This document shows, in pieces, positions 9,552 to 17,641 of a DNA stretch of 64,000 nucleotides (position 1 is its first letter; each line of letters starts with the position of its first letter). The notes under the pieces are model-generated. The model ran no database searches. It saw nothing but the letters and a program-made list of their open reading frames with translations, and was not told the origin of the DNA. Made by a program: the position numbers and the translations under genes. Source of the DNA: SIG435 sp045530725 (GTDB lineage: Bacteria > Bacillota > Clostridia > UMGS1810); assembly GCA_045530725.1 (NCBI GenBank), contig JAZSCT010000009.1:17282-81281 (forward strand). Direction: 5' to 3'.

Positions 9552-9849
9552 AAAAAAAAATCTCACCCTCCAAGAATAATCCTGAGGACGAGATAAAAAA
9601 GTCTCGCGGTACCACCTCTGGTTCGTCACTCCCTCACAGGAGTAACCTCATCAGGTACGGAGCATATAGCCATATACCTTAGTGCTATGACGGGCACACC
9701 CGTTGCAGCCTACTGTCATTTCGGTGCACAACTCGCAAAATGTATTCAGTGATATCCTCCCCATTGCCTCGCAGCAACCGGCAACTCTCTCAAGGTTCGA
9801 AATATCCCTACTTGTTTCTGGTCATCGTCTTTGTATGTATTAAAAACTA
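9552..9849 (-). promoter_or_regulatory. T-box leader, specifier UAC (tyrosine)
   Basis: The conserved T-box motif AGGTGGTACCGCG lies at 9605-9617 on the minus strand. A terminator stem (9561-9570 pairing with 9584-9593, two GU pairs) followed by nine U ends the leader at 9552. Stem I contains an AGUA/GAA-type specifier loop: the 3' side reads GAATACA, placing codon UAC (9742-9744), tyrosine, in the specifier position. A nearby AUC could be read as isoleucine, but it pairs with the opposite strand of stem I in my folding. The leader should allow readthrough when uncharged tRNA-Tyr accumulates. It controls the symporter-ligase-iorAB-aminotransferase operon. Confidence 0.9.
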
Positions 9850-9856
9850 TGTGTCT

Positions 9857-9885
9857 ATTATATAACCTGCATATAAATTTGTCAA
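9857..9885 (-). promoter_or_regulatory. Sigma-A promoter of the T-box operon
   Basis: The minus strand has TTGACA (9880-9885), a 17-bp spacer and TATAAT (9857-9862), both consensus boxes. Transcription would begin just before the T-box leader. Confidence 0.85.
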
Positions 9886-9937
9886 GAATTTTGTAAAACT
9901 TTTTTGCTTTTTGTTAATTTATTTCCTTATCCATTAT

Positions 9938-9968
9938 AAAAGCGATGCAGAAACTCTGCACCGCTTTT
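9938..9968 (-). terminator. Terminator of the amino acid ABC transporter operon
   Basis: Inverted repeat AAAAGCG-TGCAGA / TCTGCA-CGCTTTT with one mismatch and a 3-nt loop, 14 nt beyond the stop codon of the substrate-binding protein gene and followed on the minus strand by an AT-rich stretch. Confidence 0.85.
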
Positions 9969-9981
9969 AATGTGATATCAA

Positions 9982-10728
9982 TTATCCAAGATATTTTGCT
10001 GAAAATTCTTCGATTTTCTTTTCTTCTTTCATTTTCTTGATAGAAGCGTTTACTTTTTCAAGAAGTTCTGTGTTGCCCTTCTTGATAGCAATAGCGTATT
10101 CTTCAACACCAAATGCTTCGTTGTCTTCTACAATCTTAAGGCCTTCGTTATCTTCTACATACTTGCCTGCTGTTGCAGAGTCGATAACAACAACATCTGC
10201 TTTGCCATTAACAAGTTCCATGATAGCGTCTGTGCCCTTCTTGAATGAGATGTATTCATATCCAAGAGTGTCCTTAACAACTGTTTCTCCTGTATATCCT
10301 TCGATAACTGCGATCTTTTTGCCTTCCATATCAGAAGCCTTTGCAATATCGGAATCTTCCTTAACAATCATAACCTGTGTTGCAACATAATATGATTCAG
10401 AGAAATCTACTGATTTGAGTCTTTCTTCAGTTACAGTCATACCTGCGATAACCGCATCTATCTGACCGTTTTCCAATGCAGCGAGAAGAGAACCGAATTC
10501 CATGTTTTCGATCTTAACTTCTTTGCCGATGTCTTTACCGATCTGATCTGCGATTGCCATATCGATACCATCGAAGTCACCGATTACGCCGCCTGCTTTG
10601 ATAAACTCAAATGGAGGGAATTCAGCGTTTGTACCGAATTTGATTGATGCTGTTTCAGTTGATGAACATGCTGTGAATACAGCAACGAGCATAACAACTG
10701 CCAATACTACTGATAAAAGTTTTTTCAT
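9982..10728 (-). CDS. Polar amino acid ABC transporter, substrate-binding lipoprotein
   Basis: A 248-residue family 3 solute-binding protein. The N terminus is a lipoprotein signal with hydrophobic core and lipobox FTACSS (lipidated Cys near residue 21). The mature part begins IKFGTNAEFPPFEF and has GFDGIDMAIA-like and GMTVTEERLKSVDFSESYY motifs typical of GlnH/ArtJ/FliY proteins. It captures a polar amino acid outside the membrane for the permease and ATPase encoded upstream. It is last in its operon, 61 nt behind the ATPase gene. The precise ligand (glutamine, arginine, cystine) cannot be told from the sequence. Confidence 0.92.
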   Translation of the reverse strand: MKKLLSVVLAVVMLVAVFTACSSTETASIKFGTNAEFPPFEFIKAGGVIGDFDGIDMAIADQIGKDIGKEVKIENMEFGSLLAALENGQIDAVIAGMTVTEERLKSVDFSESYYVATQVMIVKEDSDIAKASDMEGKKIAVIEGYTGETVVKDTLGYEYISFKKGTDAIMELVNGKADVVVIDSATAGKYVEDNEGLKIVEDNEAFGVEEYAIAIKKGNTELLEKVNASIKKMKEEKKIEEFSAKYLG

Positions 10729-10789
10729 GTTTGTTTACTCCTTTTTTAAATAAATATTAATTAAAGAATTTACTATGTAAACTCTCAAA

Positions 10790-11512
10790 TTACAATACTT
10801 TGCTTAAGAACTCTTTTGTCCTTTCGTTCTTTGGGTTTGAAAAAATTTCTTCAGGTGTACCTGATTCCATAATCACGCCCTGATCCATAAAGAGTACCCT
10901 TGTTCCCACTTCTCTTGCAAATCCCATTTCGTGTGTGACTACTACCATAGTCATACCGGATTTGGCAAGGTCTTTCATAACATCAAGCACTTCTCCTACC
11001 ATTTCGGGATCCAGGGCTGATGTAGGCTCGTCAAAAAGCATTATTTCAGGCTCCATTGCCAATGCTCTTGCGATGGCAACTCTCTGCATCTGTCCACCGG
11101 AAAGTTGTGCAGGATAAGAATCTGCCTTATCTACAAGCCCTACTGTTTCAAGAAGCCCCAGTGCTTTTTCTTTCGCCTGTTCTTTGGTCATCTTTTTAAG
11201 AAGTGTAGGTGCCAAAGTGATATTATCCATAATGGACAGGTGATTGAAGAGGTTGAATCTCTGAAATACCATGCCCATTTTCTGTCTGATTTTGTTTACA
11301 TCCACCTTGGGAGCGTTGATACATTCGTCATCTATGTAGATTTCTCCGCTGGTAGGTACTTCCAGAAGATTGAGACATCTTAAGAATGTACTTTTTCCCG
11401 ATCCTGAAGGACCGATCACAACAACAACTTCGCCCGGTTTGATATGCTCGTCTATGCCTGATAGCACCTCAAGGTTACCGAAACTTTTGTGTAAATTATT
11501 GACCTTTATCAT
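10790..11512 (-). CDS. Polar amino acid ABC transporter, ATP-binding protein (GlnQ type)
   Basis: A 240-residue ABC ATPase, full length for the GlnQ/HisP group. Walker A is GPSGSGKST (about residues 34-42), the Q-loop is MVFQRFNLF, the signature is LSGGQMQRVAIARALAM, Walker B is EIMLFDEPTSALDPE, and the H-loop is VVVTHEMGFA. It powers the permease encoded directly upstream (11528-12226). The order permease, ATPase, binding protein is common in clostridia. Confidence 0.95.
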   Translation of the reverse strand: MIKVNNLHKSFGNLEVLSGIDEHIKPGEVVVVIGPSGSGKSTFLRCLNLLEVPTSGEIYIDDECINAPKVDVNKIRQKMGMVFQRFNLFNHLSIMDNITLAPTLLKKMTKEQAKEKALGLLETVGLVDKADSYPAQLSGGQMQRVAIARALAMEPEIMLFDEPTSALDPEMVGEVLDVMKDLAKSGMTMVVVTHEMGFAREVGTRVLFMDQGVIMESGTPEEIFSNPKNERTKEFLSKVL

Positions 11513-11527
11513 TTCTTTCCCTCCCGA

Positions 11528-12226
11528 CTATCTGTTATCTGAACGCCTTAAGATCGCTTCTATGCGACCGAGAAGGATTGTTAGAATCTTAATAAGTACA
11601 AAGTAGATTATGGCTGTACCAATCAATGGCATAAATGCTGTATATGTAGTACTTCTTATCATATCGCCCGCCTTCTGGATATCCACAAGACCGACGTAAC
11701 CTACAATGGCAGTTTCTTTGATAAGAACGATAAATTCGTTACAAAATGCAGGGAAGATATTCTTGGCAGCCTGAGGAAGAACGATTCTCATCATTGTCTG
11801 TCTTCCGTTAAGACCAAGTGAACGGCCTGCTTCTGTCTGACCGATATCTATAGACAAAATACCTGCTCTTATAATCTCTGATACATATGCACCGGAATTG
11901 ATACCAAATGCAATCGCCGCAATAATCCATTTTTCAAGTTCGACAGATGCAAAGATAACAAAGTAGATAATCATAAGTTGTGTAACAGAAGGTGTACCTC
12001 TGATAACATCTGTATAAACTGTTCCTATTGAATTGAGAAGTTTATTCTTTGAAAGATTGCACAATGCAATAAGCAGACCTATTACAATACCGATTGTTAT
12101 TGCAAGAAGTGAAACCTTTATGCTGACACCGATACCCTTTACCAAGAGCATATATCTGTCGTCTTCAATAAAGCAGAAAATAAATTTATCTACTATTCCT
12201 GCCCACCACAGACTTAACCATTCCAT
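11528..12226 (-). CDS. Polar amino acid ABC transporter, permease
   Basis: A 232-residue HisM/GlnP-type inner membrane subunit. It has about five hydrophobic helices, the N-terminal LVKGIGVSIKVSLLAITIG segment typical of the family, RGTPSVTQLMIIYF, and the EAA coupling motif near EAGRSLGLNGRQTMMRIVLPQA. It is the first gene of a three-gene operon with its own promoter. The ATPase begins 15 nt downstream. Substrate specificity is unknown. Confidence 0.93.
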   Translation of the reverse strand: MEWLSLWWAGIVDKFIFCFIEDDRYMLLVKGIGVSIKVSLLAITIGIVIGLLIALCNLSKNKLLNSIGTVYTDVIRGTPSVTQLMIIYFVIFASVELEKWIIAAIAFGINSGAYVSEIIRAGILSIDIGQTEAGRSLGLNGRQTMMRIVLPQAAKNIFPAFCNEFIVLIKETAIVGYVGLVDIQKAGDMIRSTTYTAFMPLIGTAIIYFVLIKILTILLGRIEAILRRSDNR

Positions 12227-12291
12227 TTATCTTTCTCCTTTTCGTAAGGTATGTTTATGTATAAAATTTGAATTTATTCATAATCATACAT

Positions 12292-12320
12292 ATATTATCA
12301 CATTATTATACATAATGCAA
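12292..12320 (-). promoter_or_regulatory. Promoter of the amino acid ABC transporter operon
   Basis: The minus strand has TTGCAT (12315-12320), a 17-bp spacer and TAATAT (12292-12297). The untranslated leader between it and the permease gene holds an imperfect palindrome at about 12258-12283 that could be an operator. Confidence 0.6.
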
Positions 12321-12327
12321 GGCTTTT

Positions 12328-12936
12328 CTACTGTATTTTCTCAAAATCCGATGCAGGATGCTTGCATAAAGGACAAATGAAATCCTCAGGCAAAGGCTCT
12401 CCTTCATATACATAACCACAGATTTTACACACGTAGCCCGTTTTCTTTTTTTCATTCTGAGGTTTTGGCTTCACATTGTCAAAATAATACTGATATGTCA
12501 TAGATTTTGAGTCATTCAATACTTTTGTCTCTGTGACTTCGCACACAAACAATGTGTGAGTAGAAAAATCAACAGTTTCTTTCACATCACAACTTATATA
12601 TGCATTTGTCATGTAAGGGATATAGGTAATGCCGTTGTCTGCTCTTTTTACTGTCATATTGGAAAACTTGTCTGTATCTCTTCCTGACTGAAAACCAAAA
12701 TGCTTAAACACTTCAAAGGCACCATCTTCTGAAATGACGGAAACATTAAGTTTCTTTGTGTTCATAATCATATCATGAGTGTAGTTGGATTTGTTGACTG
12801 CTACAGTTATCATAATCGGGTCAACTGTTATCTGTGTAACGGTATTTACGATACAACCGTTATCCTTATCCCCTTCTTTTGCAGTCAGAACAAAAAGTCC
12901 GTAACTTAATTTAAACATTGCACTGTTGTCAATCAT
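12328..12936 (-). CDS. Flavin reductase-rubredoxin fusion (Hrb-like high molecular weight rubredoxin)
   Basis: About 202 residues with two domains. Residues 1-150 form an FMN-binding flavin reductase domain, with AMFKLSYGLFVLTAKEG, CIVNTVTQIT and NKSNYTHDMI. Residues 165-202 form a rubredoxin with two Cys pairs, YVCKICGYVYEG and FICPLCKHP. In Moorella, Hrb passes NAD(P)H electrons to flavodiiron proteins that reduce O2 or NO; a similar detoxifying role is likely here, but no flavodiiron gene is in the window. The start at 12936 places AAAGG 9 nt upstream. The gene stands alone. Confidence 0.87.
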   Translation of the reverse strand: MIDNSAMFKLSYGLFVLTAKEGDKDNGCIVNTVTQITVDPIMITVAVNKSNYTHDMIMNTKKLNVSVISEDGAFEVFKHFGFQSGRDTDKFSNMTVKRADNGITYIPYMTNAYISCDVKETVDFSTHTLFVCEVTETKVLNDSKSMTYQYYFDNVKPKPQNEKKKTGYVCKICGYVYEGEPLPEDFICPLCKHPASDFEKIQ

Positions 12937-12958
12937 AATCATAATCCTTTCTTTTATG

Positions 12959-12983
12959 TTTTAGGGACAAATCCTATTTCGCA
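12959..12983. repeat. Short degenerate copy of a dispersed repeat end
   Basis: The sequence TTAGGGACAAATCCTATTTCG resembles the reverse complement of the terminal part of the repeats at 32401-32529 and 37847-37986 (GTCCCTAA preceded by an AACGAAAAAGG-type stretch). The similarity is short and degenerate. Confidence 0.35.
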
Positions 12984-13112
12984 TGATTTTTAAATGATGT
13001 GTCTATATATTACTATCTTGCTTTACTTTTGCAATAATATTCTTATGTTTATGATAGTCATATTCTTCCAACTTCATATTATCAAAAAGTTATATTTGTG
13101 TCAATATTTAAC

Positions 13113-13142
13113 GGTTCAGGGACGGATCCTTTTTCGTGAAAA
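13113..13142. repeat. Partial inverted copy of a dispersed repeat end
   Basis: GGTTCAGGGACGGATCC followed by TTTTTCGTGAAAAA is close to the reverse complement of the end of the repeat at 32401-32529 (AACGAAAAAAGGTCCGTCTCTGAAC). It lies in the 241-bp gap between the hrb-like gene and the exporter terminator, which otherwise holds only a possible hrb promoter on the minus strand. Confidence 0.5.
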
Positions 13143-13144
13143 AC

Positions 13145-13170
13145 AATCCCCCGAAATTTTTCGGGGGATT
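13145..13170 (-). terminator. Terminator of the redox operon
   Basis: A perfect 11-bp stem AATCCCCCGAA / TTCGGGGGATT lies 7 nt beyond the stop codon of the exporter gene, the last gene of the long minus-strand operon. It is GC-rich and strong, and is followed by TTTTTC on the minus strand. Confidence 0.88.
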
Positions 13171-13177
13171 AAGTAAA

Positions 13178-14434
13178 TTAAAATATAATATTTATCATCT
13201 GTGAAACTATCACAACTGCCACAAGTGCTATAGGATATGTAGCCGCATATGCCGCTGCAACATCCTCTGTACCTGCAACATGAATAAGTGTACCAAGTGC
13301 GGGTGTACTTGTCATACCGCCTGTGATAGAACCAAGAATATTCAGAAGATCAATCTTAAGAATATATTTTGCAAAGAAAAATCCTATTATCATCGGGATG
13401 ATTGTCATAAGCACTCCGTAGAAGAAATATGCTATCTGGAATTCCTGAACAAATCTCTGTCCGCCTGAAATTCCCGCACCGATAAGAAACAGCATAAGAC
13501 CAAATTCTCTGAACACCTTCAGAGTGGTAACAGATGGCATAACGGAAACTCTGCCGAATCTTCCGAAATGTCCCAGTACCAATGATACAAGAAGACATCC
13601 ACCTGTAGTAGTGAGAGAAAACGTAGTTCCCGAAAGTCCATCTGATGAAAGGGGAATCTTTATCATTCCAAAAAATATTCCAATTATTGCCGCCAATGCA
13701 AAAGGCGCAATGCCGAAATCATCAATCTCAATAAGTTTCCCTTTATATGAATCTTCTTTTACCGTAGCGCCTGATGCTTTGACAAGTTTTGCCTTTTCTT
13801 CATCCATATTGACCTTGAGAATCTTCGGCATAAGCTGAACAAAAAGCACAACACCTATTACACCGAATATGTAGGCAATACCATACCCTACGGATACAAT
13901 GGATTCAAGTTCTGATCCTGCAGTTGCCTTGGCTGCAGAAAAAGCAGGAGTAGATGTAAGAGCACCTGCAAAAAGTCCCGACATCATAGCACCCAGTTTG
14001 TCTGCATCTGTTTCACCAAGGGCTATTCCAAGATATGTGCATCCTATGGCAACAATACCACCTGCCACAATTATTACAAATCCCAAAAGCACATATGACT
14101 TAAAATTCTTTTTCATATTTGAAAAGAATTTTGGTCCTGCTATAAATCCTACAGATGTGACAAAAAGAATAAGTCCTATATTTTCAATAATCTTCAATGC
14201 ATTTGAAACATAACTCATTGCCTCATCGCCTGATGACAAAGTAAGTTGTGCAATAAGATTGTTATAGAAAAAGCATCCGAAGATAAGTGCAACAAGAAAT
14301 ACCCCTGCAGTACCTAATGATACACCCTTGATTGTGATACGTCCTATTGCATATCCTATAACGGCGATTGCCATTACACAAAAGAGAAGAAATGTTATCC
14401 CTGTAATAGGAATAACTCCACCCAACAATGTCAT
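13178..14434 (-). CDS. AspT/YbjL/SucE-family dicarboxylate or amino acid exporter
   Basis: A 418-residue membrane protein of the aspartate:alanine exchanger (AAEx) family with an internal duplication: GLFAGALTSTPAFSAA in the first half and GSITGGMTSTPALGTL in the second. About ten hydrophobic segments surround a short charged linker (about 225-265). The RCK/TrkA_C domains between the halves of AspT are absent. The start at 14434 is chosen because AGAGG lies about 9 nt upstream; the longer frame adds a poor N terminus. Family members export succinate (SucE) or exchange aspartate for alanine. At the end of an operon with malate dehydrogenase, fumarase and a fumarate-reductase-like enzyme, succinate efflux is the best guess. 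Confidence 0.8.
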   Translation of the reverse strand: MTLLGGVIPITGITFLLFCVMAIAVIGYAIGRITIKGVSLGTAGVFLVALIFGCFFYNNLIAQLTLSSGDEAMSYVSNALKIIENIGLILFVTSVGFIAGPKFFSNMKKNFKSYVLLGFVIIVAGGIVAIGCTYLGIALGETDADKLGAMMSGLFAGALTSTPAFSAAKATAGSELESIVSVGYGIAYIFGVIGVVLFVQLMPKILKVNMDEEKAKLVKASGATVKEDSYKGKLIEIDDFGIAPFALAAIIGIFFGMIKIPLSSDGLSGTTFSLTTTGGCLLVSLVLGHFGRFGRVSVMPSVTTLKVFREFGLMLFLIGAGISGGQRFVQEFQIAYFFYGVLMTIIPMIIGFFFAKYILKIDLLNILGSITGGMTSTPALGTLIHVAGTEDVAAAYAATYPIALVAVVIVSQMINIIF

Positions 14435-14505
14435 TGTATTAAACCTCTTTTCAGAAATATTGTTTATTTTGTGGGATGCGGAATCTCCACACCCCACAAA
14501 ACAGA

Positions 14506-16104
14506 TTATCTTTTGTTTGTATAATCAGGAAGAAGTTTTGGTGACACTTCTTCTGTATTGATATTTGCTTTGAGAATTTCTTCTTCATAAGCATCAACAT
14601 GACTTAATGTAAGTTTGCCTAAAGTTGTGGTCTTACTCTTTTTTGCAGCATTCTTACCGGCGCTTCTTCCAAATACAATAATATCAAGAAGTGAGTTACC
14701 CATAAGTCTGTTTTTGCCATGGATTCCTCCTACTGCCTCACCTGCAACAAATAGGTTTTCCACATTTGTTGTCATACAGTCTGCATCAATATCAAGACCG
14801 CCGTTCTGATAGTGAAGTGTAGGATATACGATGATAGGCTCTTTGCGGATATCTATGCCGTATTTAGCGAACATTCTCATCATAGCGGGAATTCTCTTTT
14901 CGATTGTGCCTTCACCACCGATTTTTTCTATCATAGGAGTGTCAAGCCACACACCGAGACCATTGCCTGTTTCCACACCATTACCTCTTTCATTACATTC
15001 ACGAATAATGGATGCGGCAGAAACATCACGGGTTTCCAACGGATGCATAAACACTTCGCCCTTGGCATTTACAAGTTTTGCACCAAGTGAACGTACCTTT
15101 TCTGTAACCAGAGCACCGAAAATCTGCTCAGGATATGCGGCACCTGTAGGATGATACTGCAGAGTTTCTGCATAGAGAAGTTTCGCTCCTGCACGGTATC
15201 CCAGCACCAATCCGTCGGCTGTTGCACCGTAGTGGTTGGAAGTCGGGAATCCCTGATAATGCATTCTTCCTGCACCGCCTGTGGCGATTACAACGGTTTT
15301 TGCCCTTGCAACAAGGATTTCTTCTGTTTCCATATTAAGAAGAACCGCACCTGCTGCCTTGCCTTCTTCGTCAAGAATAAGTTCTATTGCTGAAGTGAAG
15401 TCAACCACGGGTATCTGTCTGTTTAAGACTTCATCACGTAGAGTACGCATAATTTCTGCACCGGAATAGTCCTTTGCAGCGTGCATTCTCTTTCTGGAAG
15501 TGCCGCCACCGTGTGTGGTGATCATTTTTCCCTCTTCATCCTTGTCAAACTCAACCCCAAGTTCTGATAACCACAAAATCGCATCAGGAGCATCACACAC
15601 AAGTTTTGACAAAAGTTCTCTCTTAGCGGCAAAATGACCGCCACCAAATGCATCTACAAAGTGTATTGCAGGAGAGTCATTTTCTTTGTCAGCTGCCTGA
15701 ATACCGCCTTCTGCCATCATAGTATTTGCATCACCAATACGGAGTTTTGTGACAACCATAACATCTGCACCTGATTCATGTGCCTCAATTGCGGCAGATG
15801 AACCTGCACCACCGCCACCGATAACCAGTACATCCACATCATAATCAGGATTTGTAAGATCTATTTCCTTATCCCTGATACGGCTGTGTGCCTGAAGAGT
15901 TGCCGCAAGTTCAAAAGGAACTTTATCCCCTTTATTAGGCCCGATTTTAAGTTCATCGAACTGATCTTCTCTGTAATCAGGATGAAATGCCTTTAGCAAA
16001 TCTTCCTTTTGTTTTGCAGTCATTCTTTCAGGCTCAAAACTTGTATTTTTTTCTCTTGCTGCTTCTACAAGTTTAATAGATTCTGTAAAATTTTCTGAAT
16101 ACAT
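14506..16104 (-). CDS. Fumarate reductase/succinate dehydrogenase-type flavoprotein (TfrA-like)
   Basis: A 532-residue FAD protein of the FrdA/SdhA/NadB family. The dinucleotide fold VLVIGGGGAGSSAAIEA is near residue 95. The capping and active-site parts match fumarate reductase: YHPTGAAYPEQI, the LVTEKVRSLGAKLVN arginine region, ETRDVSAASI, and PTLHYQNGG with GEAVGGIHGKNRLMGNSLLD at the end. The covalent-FAD histidine of membrane FrdA is replaced (NTMMAEGG instead of HTxAEGG), so FAD is probably noncovalent, as in soluble thiol:fumarate reductase TfrA. A 90-residue N-terminal extension precedes the FAD fold. Neighbouring fumarase and malate dehydrogenase support fumarate as substrate; no cytochrome b anchor is encoded, so it is soluble. 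Confidence 0.85.
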   Translation of the reverse strand: MYSENFTESIKLVEAAREKNTSFEPERMTAKQKEDLLKAFHPDYREDQFDELKIGPNKGDKVPFELAATLQAHSRIRDKEIDLTNPDYDVDVLVIGGGGAGSSAAIEAHESGADVMVVTKLRIGDANTMMAEGGIQAADKENDSPAIHFVDAFGGGHFAAKRELLSKLVCDAPDAILWLSELGVEFDKDEEGKMITTHGGGTSRKRMHAAKDYSGAEIMRTLRDEVLNRQIPVVDFTSAIELILDEEGKAAGAVLLNMETEEILVARAKTVVIATGGAGRMHYQGFPTSNHYGATADGLVLGYRAGAKLLYAETLQYHPTGAAYPEQIFGALVTEKVRSLGAKLVNAKGEVFMHPLETRDVSAASIIRECNERGNGVETGNGLGVWLDTPMIEKIGGEGTIEKRIPAMMRMFAKYGIDIRKEPIIVYPTLHYQNGGLDIDADCMTTNVENLFVAGEAVGGIHGKNRLMGNSLLDIIVFGRSAGKNAAKKSKTTTLGKLTLSHVDAYEEEILKANINTEEVSPKLLPDYTNKR

Positions 16105-16116
16105 AAAGGCACCTCC

Positions 16117-16791
16117 CTATTTCTCAATTTCTCTTGTATTATAAAGTTCTTTCATTTCATCAATCGGTTTGCCCATAAGACCTTCAATAAGTTCTTTGAA
16201 TGTGCCATCATTGATTTCCTTTACTCTGTCTTCAAGGTGATCGCATTTTGGAGCAAGGTATTTACCGTTGATTCTTCTTGCAAGCATACCTACCTGAGGA
16301 TGGGAAATACCTGCAGGGCATCTTGAAGAACAAACTCCGCACATTACACAGTCGAAGGATTCTTCTGCACACTTTTCGAATTCGCCTCGTTGTGCATAAG
16401 CAATGTATTGCATAACATTAAGCCCCTGAGTACAACTCTTGGTACATGCATTACATCCTATACAAGCATAGATTTCAGGATAAAGTTGCATCATAACAGA
16501 TTCTGTAGTTGACACCTTTTCAATATCATAAACTTCCTTTACCAACGGGAAAAAAGGAAGTGTTGCAATATACATATTGTCTTCAACTTTGGTCTGACAG
16601 GCAAGACAAGCCTTAAGTTCCTTGTCACCTTTGATTCTGTATATTGTTGCACAGGCACCGCAGAAACCATTTCTGCATCCACAGCCTCTCACCAGTTTGT
16701 ATCCGGCATATTCCATAGCGCACATAATGGTCAAGTTTTCAGGGACCTGATATTTCTTTCCAAACAGGAAGATATTTACCATTTTTTCCAT
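16117..16791 (-). CDS. Fumarate reductase-type iron-sulfur subunit (TfrB N-terminal-like)
   Basis: A 224-residue electron-transfer subunit. Residues 1-70 form a [2Fe-2S] plant-type ferredoxin domain with GCGCRNGFCGAC and a later CLAC. Residues 100-165 hold two [4Fe-4S] motifs, CIGCNACTKSC and CVMCGVCSSRCP. This matches SdhB/TfrB without the C-terminal CCG domains of methanogen TfrB; those are supplied in trans by the separate HdrB of this operon. A start at 16791 has AAGGAGG 8 nt upstream. It sits 12 nt before the flavoprotein gene, which it presumably serves. Confidence 0.85.
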   Translation of the reverse strand: MEKMVNIFLFGKKYQVPENLTIMCAMEYAGYKLVRGCGCRNGFCGACATIYRIKGDKELKACLACQTKVEDNMYIATLPFFPLVKEVYDIEKVSTTESVMMQLYPEIYACIGCNACTKSCTQGLNVMQYIAYAQRGEFEKCAEESFDCVMCGVCSSRCPAGISHPQVGMLARRINGKYLAPKCDHLEDRVKEINDGTFKELIEGLMGKPIDEMKELYNTREIEK

Positions 16792-16807
16792 TTGTTTTTC
16801 CTCCTTA

Positions 16808-17641
16808 TCAATATTCATCAGGCAATTCGTCCAGTTCATCACAACGGAAAACAGGACCGTCTTTGCACACGTATTTGGAACCGATATTGCATCTGCCGCA
16901 CTTACCTATACCGCATTTCATCTTAAGTTCCATTGTGGTATATACCTGTGTCTTATCAAAGCCCATTTCTATAAGTCCTTCAAGGGTAAACTTAATCATA
17001 ACAGGAGGACCGCAAAGAACAACTGTTTTATTAAGGTCGAAGCCAAGTTCCTTTACATAACTTGGAACAAAGCCCACATGACCGTCCCAGCCTTCCTGCT
17101 CTCTGTCAATGGTAAGATGAACAAATACATTTTCATCCTTTACCCATTCTTCTATGATTTCATTGTAATCAACAAGGTCTTCTTTACTTCTTGAACCATA
17201 TACAATATCAATTCTGCCGTATTCATTTCTATAATGTCTGCAGTAATTGATTACAGATCTTAAAGGTGCAAGACCGATACCGCCTGCAATGAAGAGAAGG
17301 TCTTTGCCTTTGAATTCTTCATCCACAGGAAATGGTCTTCCGTAAGGTCCTCTTACAGTAAGTTGCTGTCCCGCTTCCGCCTGATGAAGCCACTCGGTTA
17401 CACAACCGCATTTCTTGATGGAAAACTCCATATATTGTTCATTTGTAGGTGAACTTGTGATAGAAAACATCGCTTCTCCTACTCCAGGGATAGAAAGCAT
17501 TGCACATTGTCCCGGTTTGTGAGAAAATGGTTTTTTGCCATCGGGAGTTACTACACGGAAGGTCTTTACATCGGGAGTGTCAATACGCACGTCTGTGATA
17601 ACGCCCAATACGGGAATCAAAGATTCATTAACTGTATTCAT
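16808..17641 (-). CDS. FAD/NAD(P)-binding reductase subunit (FlxA/AsrB-like)
   Basis: A 277-residue ferredoxin-NADP reductase-fold protein. The FAD part contains PGQCAMLSIPG and MFSITSSPT (about 45-66), and the nucleotide part has LLFIAGGIGLAPLRS (about 110) and VVLCGPPVMIKF. It ends in a [2Fe-2S] cysteine set, CGIGKCGRC plus one more Cys. The same architecture is found in AsrB, hydrogenase gamma subunits and FlxA, the NADH-oxidizing entry of the FlxABCD-HdrABC complex. Start and upstream stop overlap as TAATG. In this context it is the likely NADH input (or output) of the Hdr complex. Whether NADH or NADPH is used cannot be read from sequence. Confidence 0.87.
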   Translation of the reverse strand: MNTVNESLIPVLGVITDVRIDTPDVKTFRVVTPDGKKPFSHKPGQCAMLSIPGVGEAMFSITSSPTNEQYMEFSIKKCGCVTEWLHQAEAGQQLTVRGPYGRPFPVDEEFKGKDLLFIAGGIGLAPLRSVINYCRHYRNEYGRIDIVYGSRSKEDLVDYNEIIEEWVKDENVFVHLTIDREQEGWDGHVGFVPSYVKELGFDLNKTVVLCGPPVMIKFTLEGLIEMGFDKTQVYTTMELKMKCGIGKCGRCNIGSKYVCKDGPVFRCDELDELPDEY

